Assembly: GCA_010909165.1 (NCBI GenBank)
Contig: VJWM01000395.1
Coordinates: 1 to 21,314, forward strand
DNA from: Anthoceros angustus
Taxonomy: Eukaryota; Streptophyta; Anthocerotopsida; Anthocerotales; Anthocerotaceae
Reading direction: 5' to 3'
Length of the DNA: 21,314 bases
How positions within the stretch are numbered: the first letter of the stretch is position 1; each line of letters begins with the position of its first letter. The position numbers were made by a program, and so were the translations under genes. The notes under the pieces are model-generated. The model saw only the letters and a program-made list of their open reading frames with translations. It made no database searches and had not been told where the DNA came from. Below, one piece after another: positions 9,562-16,934 of the stretch.

Positions 9562-10434
9562 AGAGTCTTTGATTGACCGAGTCTGGCCAAGGCGACCCGC
9601 GACTACTTAGCGATCCCTCGTGATTGAAGCTGGGATCCAGTCGAGGCGCGCCTGGATCGATCGCCCACTACGACGCCATGGATGGGTCCTCGCGTGTAGG
9701 CACCAAGGTCGGCAAGTGGTGGCAACCAGAGCTCGTGCGGCATAAAGGTCAATTAGCACGCTCCAATCTCAAGGTGAGGGCTACGAAATGAAGTGGTCGA
9801 ACACTCTGGAGCAAATCGTGCACCACGAAAAGGCGTTCTTCCTGTTGAAGCAAAAGAGATTGTCCTCTGCAGACTTGTGCGAGAAGGATCTCCTCAGCGC
9901 TGGTAACTCTCATGCGCAAAGCTTCCAGCCTGAGATCCGGTATTGAGCCACAGGTATTAAACCTTCCTTCAAGATCTGATGTTGAGTCTGTGTGTCGCAA
10001 TCTATTGAGAATTCTTCTGCAGGTGCTGTAGGGGTGCGGAGATGGGGCTCTCTCCTCCAAGTTGAGCTGGTGGGATCTTGTCGTTGGAGGAGGTGATGTC
10101 CAGTTGACGGCCGCGCTTGAGAATGCACCCACGTGAGCCACCTTGATGCTCAACTTGCTGTGGACGATTCCTGTGCTGCCTACCCACAAAATTGTGAGAA
10201 GGGCTCATCAGGACGTCGCCCACATCTCCGCGTCATGATGTAGAATCCACAGACTCATTTACAATCCCATTTAATTTAGAATATAATAACACTATCTAGA
10301 GTGCAGGCAAAGATGAATTACTAGTCACACAATCACACATTCCTCTGAGAGAGATTTTTGTATTATGTGATTAGATAAATTATCTATGCTAATAGCATTC
10401 TAGAATCAAAGCTAAATGGATCGATAGAAATGGT
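9562..10434 (-). other. Copia A leader (primer site to gag)
   Basis: About 1 kb separates the primer site from the chosen gag start at 9414, long for a copia element. The part next to gag (9600-9700) is CpG-containing and moderately GC-rich, while 10260-10434 is AT-rich. Besides the 146-codon ORF at 9749-10189 I see no recognised feature. Packaging and dimerisation signals would be expected here, but none can be named from sequence. Confidence 0.6.
9749..10189 (-). CDS. Unrecognised ORF in copia A leader
   Basis: A 146-codon frame lies between the primer site and gag on the element strand. I do not recognise the product. Its second half (SAEEILLAQVCRGQSLLLQQ, then EERLFVVHDLLQS) has regular Leu/Glu/Gln spacing that suggests an amphipathic or coiled helix; the first half is Ser/Thr/Pro-rich. 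No membrane segment or signal peptide is evident. It is not in frame with gag at 9414. It may be a leader ORF, a remnant of a longer Gag N-terminus, or chance; the overlapping alternative frames are shorter and lower in complexity. Confidence 0.35.
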   Translation of the reverse strand: MWVGSTGIVHSKLSIKVAHVGAFSSAAVNWTSPPPTTRSHQLNLEERAPSPHPYSTCRRILNRLRHTDSTSDLEGRFNTCGSIPDLRLEALRMRVTSAEEILLAQVCRGQSLLLQQEERLFVVHDLLQSVRPLHFVALTLRLERAN

Positions 10435-10446
10435 GCTGCGATACCA
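10435..10446 (-). other. Copia A primer binding site (tRNA-iMet type)
   Basis: The minus strand reads TGGTATCGCAGC directly after the 5' LTR end TTAGCA. It differs at two positions from the common plant copia site TGGTATCAGAGC, complementary to the initiator methionine tRNA 3' end. Direct contact with the LTR and correct orientation support the call. Confidence 0.8.
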
Positions 10447-10597
10447 TGCTAAACGCTAAGCAAGGTTGTAAACAAAAGCATTAATTAATAAAGAGAAAGG
10501 TGCTCTTATATACAAAATTGTTAATGTGTCTCTTGGGTCAATTCATTTAACTGAAGTATATTAATCAGTACAAGCTATGGTAGGGTTTTATCTAGCA
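10447..10597 (-). repeat. Copia A 5' LTR
   Basis: Partner of the LTR at 3974-4125 and in the same orientation. The inner end is fixed by the primer site at 10446. The outer end (about 10597) is inferred from the terminal CA on the plus strand and the following GGTCTT; the last bases (TCTAGCA against TCCCCAACA) have diverged, so this edge may be off by a few bases. It contains the TATA-like GTATATAAG at 10513-10506 on the minus strand. Confidence 0.82.
10506..10513 (-). promoter_or_regulatory. TATA box in copia A 5' LTR
   Basis: The minus strand reads GTATATAAGAG within the U3 part of the 5' LTR, a good plant TATA element oriented toward the element interior. It is identical to the copy in the 3' LTR. 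Confidence 0.55.
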
Positions 10598-10603
10598 GGT
10601 CTT
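10598..10603. repeat. Target-site duplication, right copy (GGTCTT)
   Basis: Same six bases as 3968-3973, directly outside the 5' LTR of copia A. Confidence 0.7.
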
Positions 10604-11874
10604 GTGTCTCCACTCAGCGCTTCTCAAATTAACGGGTCCTTCGTAATTCTTCTTCCATGTCCGGATTTTGATGGCTTGAGTGGCCATCACTCCTAACGCC
10701 TCCACTTGGCCGAGTCGCTTCCTCTTCCTAGAGCCTCCGTTTTGCCCTTCCGCCTTGCTCCAATTGGGCAAATGCTCTTCCGCCTCCAAGAGTCCCTTTG
10801 GGTTGTCGCCCGAATGGCTCTCTCCTCTGTTTGTGACAACCTTCCCTCCAGGGCCTTTTTCCAGCTACTGTTGATCTACAAGGTCGCTACCAAGCTTCTC
10901 TGACCTTCTCCAACTTGGCTGCCTTCTGTCGGACTCCATGGCTTCCACTGCCACTTCCTCCGGCCATGTCTTGGGCTCACTTCCTCTCGGCATGCCCACA
11001 AGGAGGCTGCTAGCTCCGCCCCTTCAACCACATGGTGAGTGCTTCACAAGCACTCGCCAAGTCTCCTAAGGGCCCAAATGCCTTGGCCCTAGAAATCTCC
11101 AGCTCCCTTGTACTACCATCACGCTGAGTCCCCTCACGCCCCCATCCGCCCTTCCTCCAAGCGCGTGGGTGAGTAGGCTGGGCGCCGCCGCCCACACTGC
11201 TTTTCTTTCCCTTCCCTCAGAGGTCCCAATGGGCAGGTGCCCGCCACCGCGGTGATGGCTGCTCCCCTATCGCAGTAGTTTGCCTACCTAATCTAGGGTT
11301 GTCGGCCTCCGGTGTGATCATCCAAAGAAGGCAAAGTGCTTTGGGGCGCGCCAACTTCCTCTTGATGAGGCGCTCCTCACGAAGGCGGACTGAGCTGGAG
11401 CGGCGGGAAGCCTTGAAAGGAAGCCGCCAAGGCGTCGTCCGCGACTTGTGAGCAAGAGGAGGGTGGCGCGAGCAGAGGAAACCTGCCGAAGCGAGGAGGA
11501 GGAGGGATTCAGGCCCAACACCAGCGGGTGTTTCGGATCCGGTGAAACTGAAGGGCCTTGGTCTTGGAATTTCAGGCGGAGCCGAAGTCGAGGAACCTAG
11601 CGCGGTGTGAGATTGAAGGGATTGAAGACGCAAAGAGGAGCAAATTGCGAACGGAGAGAGAAGAAAGCACACTGCCGGTGCCTTGCCTGGGAGGAGAAAT
11701 CGCGGAAATTGGCACGGGAAGGGTCACGCAGTGGCTAACGCGTACTTGTGCCTCAGGTTGGGTGTCGCTCCTAGTGACAAGGAAGGGAATGCTTGGGAGT
11801 GAAGCTTTGGAGCACACAACGCTTGGAATTGGAAAGTAATTCTCGTTAAGAGCGTTGGAAGTAAGGAATGTGCC
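10604..11874. other. Continuation of the interrupted older sequence; no recognised gene
   Basis: From 10604 to about 11220 the plus strand is pyrimidine-rich, like 2626-3967 on the other side of copia A. From about 11340 it becomes purine-rich (GAGGAGG runs). Frames of 60-150 codons on both strands are low-complexity and match nothing that I recognise. A stable hairpin lies at 11035-11057. The last part may be the 5' untranslated leader of the ORF starting at 11875, since that ORF is followed by plausible coding while this stretch is not. Confidence 0.5.
11035..11057. repeat. Hairpin with 8-11 bp stem
   Basis: GAGTGCTT (11037-11044), loop CAC, then AAGCACTC (11048-11055) is a perfect 8-bp stem. 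It extends to 11 pairs with one T-G wobble and two further G-C pairs. No T-run follows and no gene end is adjacent, so I do not call it a terminator. Confidence 0.5.
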
Positions 11875-12860
11875 ATGCCGCGCACTGGGAAGAGCAAGGG
11901 GAAGGAGCCGCCTGCCAAGGGTTCTTCCTCGCGAGGAGGCAAGGAGAAGAAGGCGGCAGCAGAGGCTGCGCCGCCAGGGGAAAATGAGTTTGTAATGCCC
12001 CAATTTACGTGTTTTGCAGGGCAGCTCAACCCTCGTGATTTAGTGGATTTCCGGCAGTGGGCAGAGGAAGATAATATCCAGTTGGGATGGGTGTATGGCC
12101 GGCAATGGCCTACACCAATTTGGAGCCGATTGAGGAGTGCTTCATCAATCTCCATCAATCGAGGCAGCCTTGCCGTTAGGAAAGGAATGCTAACGGATCT
12201 CGCCGGACCGTAAGGAGCACAGTGTGTATGGGAGACCGAGGGAGGAAAGCTAATTGCTCTCCTCGAAAGGTCGAATGGAGGAAGAGGACCCCCTCTCCAA
12301 GAGCTCCTCGACATGATGGACGAGGAGTGAAGGCCCATGCCAAGAATGGCTGGAAAACAGAGCAGCAGAGTCAAGTGGAGGCTCTTTGCGAAGATTGATT
12401 GGGGTTGGTAAATTACTAAAGGACTTCCTATTTCAAAGCACCAACTTCCCGCAATTTTGTGGAAGATTTCGAGGAGGAGCCAAGCCGAGGGGCACCATCA
12501 TGTATGAGGCCTACATCCACCACCGGGAGAAGCTCCTCAAGCCAAATTCGGATGAGGAAGGGCCAAGGCCTCTACCTTAGCACCTATTTGGTGCATTTGT
12601 GGAAACGAGGACTTCTCACAAGCAAGGAGTTGGAAGATGCTTGGCATCCTTCTGAGATAATCCATCTCCACCCTTGGAAAGGCCTTGACTTTTGCATTGA
12701 GGAAAGAGGAGGTCGACCTCCACATGCAGGGGTGGAGGATGTAGAGGCAACAAGGTTGCCGAGTGGGAACCTTTTCCCCACAGAGCAAGAAAGAGGAGAG
12801 GAATGGAACCGCCGAGGCCGAATGGTAGTCTATGAGAGGAGGACTACCAGGGAGGGGTGA
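11875..12860 (+). pseudogene. Broken coding region for an unrecognised protein
   Basis: The first frame starts MPRTGKSKGKEPPAKGSSS at 11875, runs 112 codons to 12213 and shows a Lys/Gly/Ser-rich basic head followed by a compact segment: MPQFTCFAGQLNPRDLVDF, RQWAEEDNIQLGW, GRQWPTPIWS. After that, plausible protein sequence continues in changing frames: KLIALLERSNGGRGPPLQEL (about 12250-12310), MYEAYIHHREKLLKPNSDEE (12500-12560) and LVHLWKRGLLTSKELEDAWH (about 12580-12645). The mixture of Trp, charged and hydrophobic residues is unlike random shadow frames, so I read it as one decayed gene of about 300 codons. It may be the first protein of an older transposon; I do not recognise the family. 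Confidence 0.5.
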
Positions 12861-12957
12861 CCCAAGGGTGGGGAGTCCCCACCATCTCGCTTTGTGAGGA
12901 GGCCCACCCACCCCGAGGGAGGCACCTACCCAAGAGGGTGGGCGACTACCGTGGTAG
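12823..12957. repeat. Cluster of four perfect inverted repeats
   Basis: Four successive hairpins occur in 135 bases: TGGTAGTC/GACTACCA (12823-12830 and 12842-12849); GGTGGGGA-G-TCCCCACC (12867-12883); GCCCACCC/GGGTGGGC (12902-12909 and 12936-12943); and CTACC-GT-GGTAG (12946-12957). The CTACC/GGTAG arm is shared with hairpins at 2943-2990 and 3372-3428 across the copia A insertion. Possible readings are subterminal repeats of a DNA transposon, a structured element end, or chance in GC-rich DNA. Confidence 0.6.
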
Positions 12958-13006
12958 GCGGTCATGCATGAGCAGGCAAGGAGGAATCTTTTCTCTGGCG
13001 TGTTTG

Positions 13007-13318
13007 TCAAGACGATAAGCGAAGGGAAAGATTGTGATGAGCATTCGGCATGTGTGGATCAGTGTGCTCAAGGAGGCGCTCATTGAGATCACGCACTTCT
13101 CTTGATAAATCCTCTATCCTTGTTCTGCGTTGTTGTGAACCTGCATTGGAGACAGCAGAAAGAGGACCTGCATGTAGGTTTGGGATGTGATCAAGAGCGA
13201 GTTCTATTGCTTTCACTTGACTTAAACTAAAGATAGTAAGCAAGTTTCTTCTAGCAATTTCTATTTGCCTTCCTTGATCTTCTACTTTGATTAGAATAGA
13301 GCTAATGAAGTAGTACAA
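13007..13318 (-). CDS. Unrecognised ORF in copia B interior
   Basis: About 100 codons without an ATG at the upstream end (it opens at TTG). The translation is non-random: ILIKVEDQGRQIEIARRNLL, then KAIELALDHIPNLHAG and RTRIEDLSREVRDLNERLLE, suggesting helical, partly coiled sequence. I do not recognise a domain. It lies on the same strand as, and about 300 bases inside, the copia B primer site, where gag would start. It ends at about 13007, where sequence character changes abruptly, so it may be a truncated N-terminal piece. Confidence 0.4.
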   Translation of the reverse strand: MYYFISSILIKVEDQGRQIEIARRNLLTIFSLSQVKAIELALDHIPNLHAGPLSAVSNAGSQQRRTRIEDLSREVRDLNERLLEHTDPHMPNAHHNLSLRLSS

Positions 13319-13560
13319 GTATAGAATCTCCTACTATCGACTATACTCTAGCAATTCTAATCTTTGTATTCCTATATTCTCAGTATCTTGTCTTGCACTT
13401 AATCTTCTTCCAATAGCCTTGCTTAGGAGTTGAAGGGTCCATCGCGTTGAAGCAAGGATTGGATGTCTTGTGTGTGCATTATTGAAGATTAAGGAACCTC
13501 AAACATGACAATAATCTATGACATGCAATCTAAAGAATCTATGCATCTTCTAAAATAAAT

Positions 13561-13581
13561 GAAGAAGAAGAAGAAGAAGAG
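13561..13581 (+). repeat. (GAA)6 microsatellite
   Basis: Six perfect GAA units followed by GAG, inside the copia B leader (TTC repeats on the element strand). Confidence 0.9.
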
Positions 13582-13624
13582 TAGACCAGTCATGTCAAGT
13601 TGCAATGCAAATAGAGCAAAGAAT

Positions 13625-13636
13625 GCTCCGATACCA
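13625..13636 (-). other. Copia B primer binding site (tRNA-iMet type)
   Basis: The minus strand reads TGGTATCGGAGC, one base different from the common TGGTATCAGAGC, directly abutting the LTR end ATTCATCA. This is the best primer site in the window. Confidence 0.85.
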
Positions 13637-13732
13637 TGATGAATCATAGGCTCTAGGAAAAACATAGCAATGATAGGAAAGGTTTGCACAAAAGAGTTGT
13701 ATGCATTGAAAGTATAATAGAAAGTACAAAGC

Positions 13733-13741
13733 CTTTATATA
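13733..13741 (-). promoter_or_regulatory. TATA box of copia B LTR
   Basis: The minus strand reads TATATAAAG about 95 bases from the inner LTR edge, downstream of the U3 subrepeats and oriented toward the element interior. Confidence 0.6.
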
Positions 13742-13744
13742 GGC

Positions 13745-13812
13745 TAAGTGGTTATAACCATAAGGTGGTTGTAACCATAAGTAGTTCTAACCTCTAAGTG
13801 GTTGTAACAACT
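13745..13812 (-). repeat. U3 tandem subrepeats in copia B LTR
   Basis: Four imperfect units of about 17 bp with the core GTGGTTRTAACCATAA, immediately upstream of the TATA box on the element strand. Each unit is itself nearly palindromic (GGTT-GTAACC). They may bind plant transcription factors, but this is inferred from position only. Confidence 0.65.
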
Positions 13813-13909
13813 AACTATTCAATAAACTACCTAAAGCCCTAAGAACTAAATTAATTAATAGTCTTAGGTGCCCTAGTGAAGAGTGCCCTAAATAGGTCAT
13901 ATTTCATCA

Positions 13910-14520
13910 CATTCATGTGAGCACTTCCTCGAGAGACAACGAAGCAAAACAAATATAATATGCAAATATAGGTGCAAACCAATTTGAACACTAGGAGAGA
14001 GTAGCTCGTGCGTTATGGCACAAACACTCTCCCCATGAACAACACGCAAATTGCTCTGACATGGCCGGAGTGATTTTTGGCCTCCTCACAACACTCTTGC
14101 ATTGCATCAGACAAGCCGTATGTGATGTGATGACCTTATGAAAGGGTCTATATATGGTATACTAGCCTTGGCAATGTGGCGTATTCCTAAGATATCCTGG
14201 CGCCTATATGCCGGAATATACAAATAATACACTATAATATGCAATGAATGTGCTAAAGCATATTACTTGTGTTTATCCAACTATTGCTAACCATGTTTAA
14301 TTAACACTAATCCATGCTTATTTAACATAAACCACTTCATTAATTAATACTAATTACTTACTTAATGATAAGTCATTAGATTAATTAATGCTAGATATAA
14401 ATGAATTTAATCAATGACTATCTCTTCGGAATAGATGCCAATATAGCAATTGACAACGCAGTTGAAAAATTCCCAATTTAGTAGTTGCCAACATGAGCCC
14501 GTGAAAACCTACCAAATTGT
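13910..14520. other. AT-rich stretch without gene
   Basis: No ORF or family is recognised. Around 14270-14400 there are many TTAATTAA-like steps, which might be a decayed MITE or LTR, but I could not pair terminal inverted repeats. Confidence 0.4.
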
Positions 14521-14551
14521 AGTTTCTCATGGGGTATAAATGGTGAGACCA

Positions 14552-14934
14552 AAATCGAAACCGCTCGGACTATGAACTTGAAATCTTGTTATCCATTCTT
14601 CTTGCATGTAACTTTTCATAATCCTGTGATCTACTTTGTTAAGGTTTGTTCAATCAAAATTGATGTTCTCCTTTATAGAGGATGGGTGTATGCATAAATA
14701 TTCAGGCGTGTGTTAGCAATTCATTCTCTATACTTGTTCCTTGAGGTTTCCTAGAGCACGTAAATTACCCAAAGAGCGACACCTAAACCGAAATAGTTCC
14801 TCCGCCATGAACTTCAAAATCTCATATTCTTGCAAATATCTTTAAATAATCCTCGATCTACGGTTGTTAAGGTTTGTTCAATGAAGATTGATGTTCTCCT
14901 TTATAGAGGATGCGTGTATGCTTGTGTATTCGGC
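14552..14934. repeat. Two-copy tandem duplication, 228-bp offset
   Basis: The segment around 14623-14708 recurs at about 14849-14934 with high identity: the shared GTTAAGGTTTGTTCAAT falls at 14638-14654 and 14866-14882, followed by TTGATGTTCTCCTTTATAG in both. Similarity also extends upstream (CCGAAA, ATGAACTT, TTCTTGCA and AATCCT in the same order). No protein is evident. The second copy ends directly beside the copia C gag remnant. Confidence 0.75.
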
Positions 14935-14989
14935 GAAGAAGAGATAAGGACATCTCCGTCCTCAACGAGTTTAACTCTTCCAACGGGGA

Positions 14990-15745
14990 AATCGCCTTCT
15001 TGTCGTCACCTTCTTCTCTCTTTTCCTTGGTCCTTTTGAACTTCTCGCACTCTCTTTGAAGTGACCCTTTGTGACAATAGTGACACTCCACATTCTTATT
15101 CGACTACGAGATTTGCTACGAGAAAGCTTACATCCGGTTGCTTCCCCGCGCGGTGGACCTCCCTCTCACTATGAGGCAGGAACCTTTGGAAGGTTCCATG
15201 TTTTCTGTTCACCTCCTCGGTTAACAGGCTACCTTCTACATTTACAATGGTAAGACCACTAGCGAGGCGAGTACTCGGAGGCATGCGAAGGTGTCCCAAC
15301 TCTCTGCAGTAATGTGACCAGAAACATAGCTCTCACGGAATCAGGAGCGTGATACCTTGAGATGAGGCTGGCTGAAATGGTATTGAAATCATTCGGATGA
15401 TCGGACATCCTCGTCCCTTCCTTCATCTTCAAGTCCACCATTTGTTTCAACCAATACACGAAGCCGCACTTTGCTTCTCATCTGGTCACAACCACTTACG
15501 CATCGTAACTCGTGGTCTTATCTTTCACATTGAAGTACTGTTTTTGACAATGTTAGCATGATAGTAGATCTAGCAAGCTCATCCAGTCCGCCACTCATCA
15601 CAGTCATACTATACGGTTTGGCCCTAACAACTTTATGGGCTTGATGCGCTTTTTACGCACTAGAACATTATACACTTGTTCTTTCGAGCGGGAAGTTAGT
15701 ACCATCTAACTCGATATTGAATGGCGTTTTCGATGATGAAGACAT
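14990..15745 (-). pseudogene. Copia C Gag, frameshifted, defective zinc knuckle
   Basis: A start is visible at 15745 (MSSSSKTPFNIELDGTNF), typical of copia Gag. The middle region in other frames includes YDHELR and a YWLKQMVDLKMKEGTRMSDH segment, followed by NDFNTI (15459-15259), which matches the capsid-like copia Gag family in which KMxEGxxxxxHxxxFN is conserved. Further on, GSLLTEEVNRKHG (about 15225) is the usual pre-zinc-knuckle segment. The knuckle itself, CHYCHKGSLQREC (15085-15047), has CX2CX8C spacing instead of CX2CX4HX4C and lacks the His. Several frameshifts and stops occur, so this is a fossil. Confidence 0.8.
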
Positions 15746-15879
15746 CGACTCAAAAATCGATACGAGATAAACACTCGACTTCGCCTTAGAAAAGTCAAAG
15801 AGAAAAGCGATCACGGTCACGGTCCGTGTGTATTTTTACCGACTATTCCACTGAGTATTCCGAATCGCTCGTTACGGCG

Positions 15880-16670
15880 AATTTTACGCTCACTGCCGTT
15901 GGCTGCACTCCATTACCGCCGCGGCTATCCTGCGCCCACGTAGTACGCCCGCTTACCACCGGCGCCTGCTCATGACCACGCGCCCGCCACAGCCACGCCG
16001 CTGGCCGCCGCGCGCCCAGGCGACGCGCCACGCCAGGCGCGCCGCGCCCGTGCGCGCTTGCGGCGCCCGCTCGCGCTGCGCGCCGCGCGCCCCGGCGCCC
16101 TGCGGCCGCCACCGCGGCCTGCGCGGCCGCCCTCCAAACTGCGTCGCCGCGGCGGCCAGCGCCCTGGCAACTGCGGGCTGGTGCGCGCGCCCGCCCAGAG
16201 GCGCCATGCGCATCAAGCGCCAGAAGTCATAAGGCCCTACTGGCGGGCGCTACGCGTCAGACGCCGCTGGGGTTTACGCGCTGGGCGTCACCTCGCGCGA
16301 GGGCGCCAGCGGCTTGCTGCGCCATGGCGTCGGCGCACATGGCGGCGCTTCGTTACAAGCGACTGCACGCTGCAGCTCGCGGCTCGCGCTCTCCGCGCTT
16401 CACGGCGGCCTCGGCTACATGCAGCCCGCGCGCCCCGCGCTTCAGCTCCCGGCCTCGCGGCACAGGCATGGCCCGCGCCCATAAGGCCCTGCCCGTGTCC
16501 GCGTCACGCCCGCCGACGCCCGGTGCCACGGCCTCCACGGCCAGGCCTGACGCGCAAACACGGCCGCGTGCGAGGTCGCGATCCTTGCCACGGCCTCGTT
16601 CCACTCGCGGCTTCTGCGGGCGCTCGCCTCACGATTTGGATCACCTGCAATTCCACGAGCTGCCACTGCA
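15880..16670. other. CpG-rich block within copia C leader
   Basis: About 0.8 kb of very high GC with dense CpG (runs of GCGC, GGCGCC and GCCGCC), flanked by ordinary sequence. All six frames stay open for long stretches and give Arg/Ala/Pro/Gly-rich translations, including a 219-codon plus frame, so the ORFs are best explained by composition. A GCCGCTGG/CCAGCGGC inverted pair lies at 16263-16313. Methylated plant repeats normally lose CpG, so this block is either young, unmethylated for long, or newly acquired. Confidence 0.7.
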
Positions 16671-16675
16671 GCCTA

Positions 16676-16687
16676 GAAATTGATACC
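16676..16687 (-). other. Weak primer-site-like sequence of copia C
   Basis: The minus strand reads GGTATCAATTTC shortly inside the LTR, similar to GGTATCAGAGC at its first seven bases only. Seven bases (TGACCCC) separate it from the LTR end, so the call is tentative. Confidence 0.4.
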
Positions 16688-16694
16688 GGGGTCA

Positions 16695-16934
16695 TGAAGG
16701 ATATGTGGAAAGAGTGAGGAGAGAGGAGGAAAAAGTGTAGCTCTCTCACATTGAGATGAGGCTTGGAGGTTTATTACCTCCAATAGGGAACTCAGGAAGC
16801 TCCACAAGAAGCCCCTATGAAGGAGCACAAGAAGCTTCCTAGTGATTAGCTTCAACTAAACTAATGATACTAATCTGACACCTAACTTAGACTAAGTGTA
16901 TTAGTCTAAGTCATTGGGCTTTAATACCCTTACA
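16695..16934 (-). repeat. Copia C 5' LTR
   Basis: On the minus strand it starts TGTAAGGGTATTAAAGCC and ends CCTTCA about 240 bases later, giving TG...CA with imperfect inverted ends (TGtAAGG and CCTTCA). The opening, with the following CCAATGACTTAGACTAAT, resembles plant copia LTRs of the TGTTAGGGATATTAAA type. The inner edge is supported by the nearby GGTATCA. No second copy is in the window. Confidence 0.68.

Larger units (their letters stand above)
3974..10597 (-). mobile_element. Ty1/copia LTR retrotransposon (copia A), structurally complete but coding-defective
   Basis: About 6.6 kb, read on the minus strand. In element order: 5' LTR (10597-10447), tRNA-iMet-type primer site (10446-10435), a leader of about 1 kb, gag, protease, integrase, reverse transcriptase, RNase H, a 3' non-Pol region of about 0.75 kb, a polypurine tract (4133-4126) and the 3' LTR (4125-3974). 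Integrase before RT is diagnostic of Ty1/copia. GGTCTT flanks both ends. The LTRs are very short for this superfamily, in the size range of rice Tos17. All coding domains are recognisable but broken by frameshifts, so mobilisation would need proteins from another copy. The flanking sequence on both sides is alike in base composition, supporting insertion into a pre-existing older sequence. Confidence 0.9.
13007..13909 (-). mobile_element. Truncated copia element (copia B): 5' LTR, primer site, leader, partial ORF
   Basis: Minus-strand order is LTR (13909-13637), primer site (13636-13625), AT-rich leader with a GAA microsatellite, then an unrecognised ORF to 13007. No second copy of this LTR is found in the window and no protease, integrase or RT follows, so everything downstream of the leader ORF is lost or outside. 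The left edge is where AT-rich sequence gives way to the GC-rich hairpin region. Confidence 0.72.
13637..13909 (-). repeat. Copia B 5' LTR with TGATGAA/TTCATCA ends
   Basis: A 273-bp LTR with perfect 7-bp terminal inverted repeats, TGATGAA at one edge and TTCATCA at the other. On the element strand it contains a TATA box (CTATATAAAGG) at about 13741-13733. Upstream of that are four approximate 17-bp repeats of the type TGGTTGTAACCATAA (13745-13812), placed where U3 enhancer repeats usually lie. The primer site lies directly against the inner edge. Confidence 0.85.
14940..16934 (-). mobile_element. Partial copia element (copia C): 5' LTR, GC-rich leader, gag
   Basis: Minus-strand order is LTR (16934-16695), a weak primer site, a leader of about 950 bases containing a CpG-rich block, then gag from about 15745 to its zinc knuckle at about 15055. 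Protease and the rest of Pol are absent: sequence changes into the tandem duplication at about 14935. It is on the same strand as copia A and B. The LTR partner is not in the window. Confidence 0.72.

Noticed and set aside
11035-11057. Hairpin as a transcription terminator
   Set aside because: No T-run and no adjacent gene end; the setting is a plant nuclear genome.
11724-12374. 216-codon minus ORF
   Set aside because: It overlaps the better plus-strand coding region starting at 11875 and lacks motifs.
13745-13812. Repeats as a CRISPR array
   Set aside because: Units are short, imperfect and contiguous with no spacers, inside an LTR.
16058-16717. 219-codon Arg/Ala/Pro-rich plus ORF
   Set aside because: All frames are open here because of extreme GC content, and it runs past the likely copia C primer site into the LTR.
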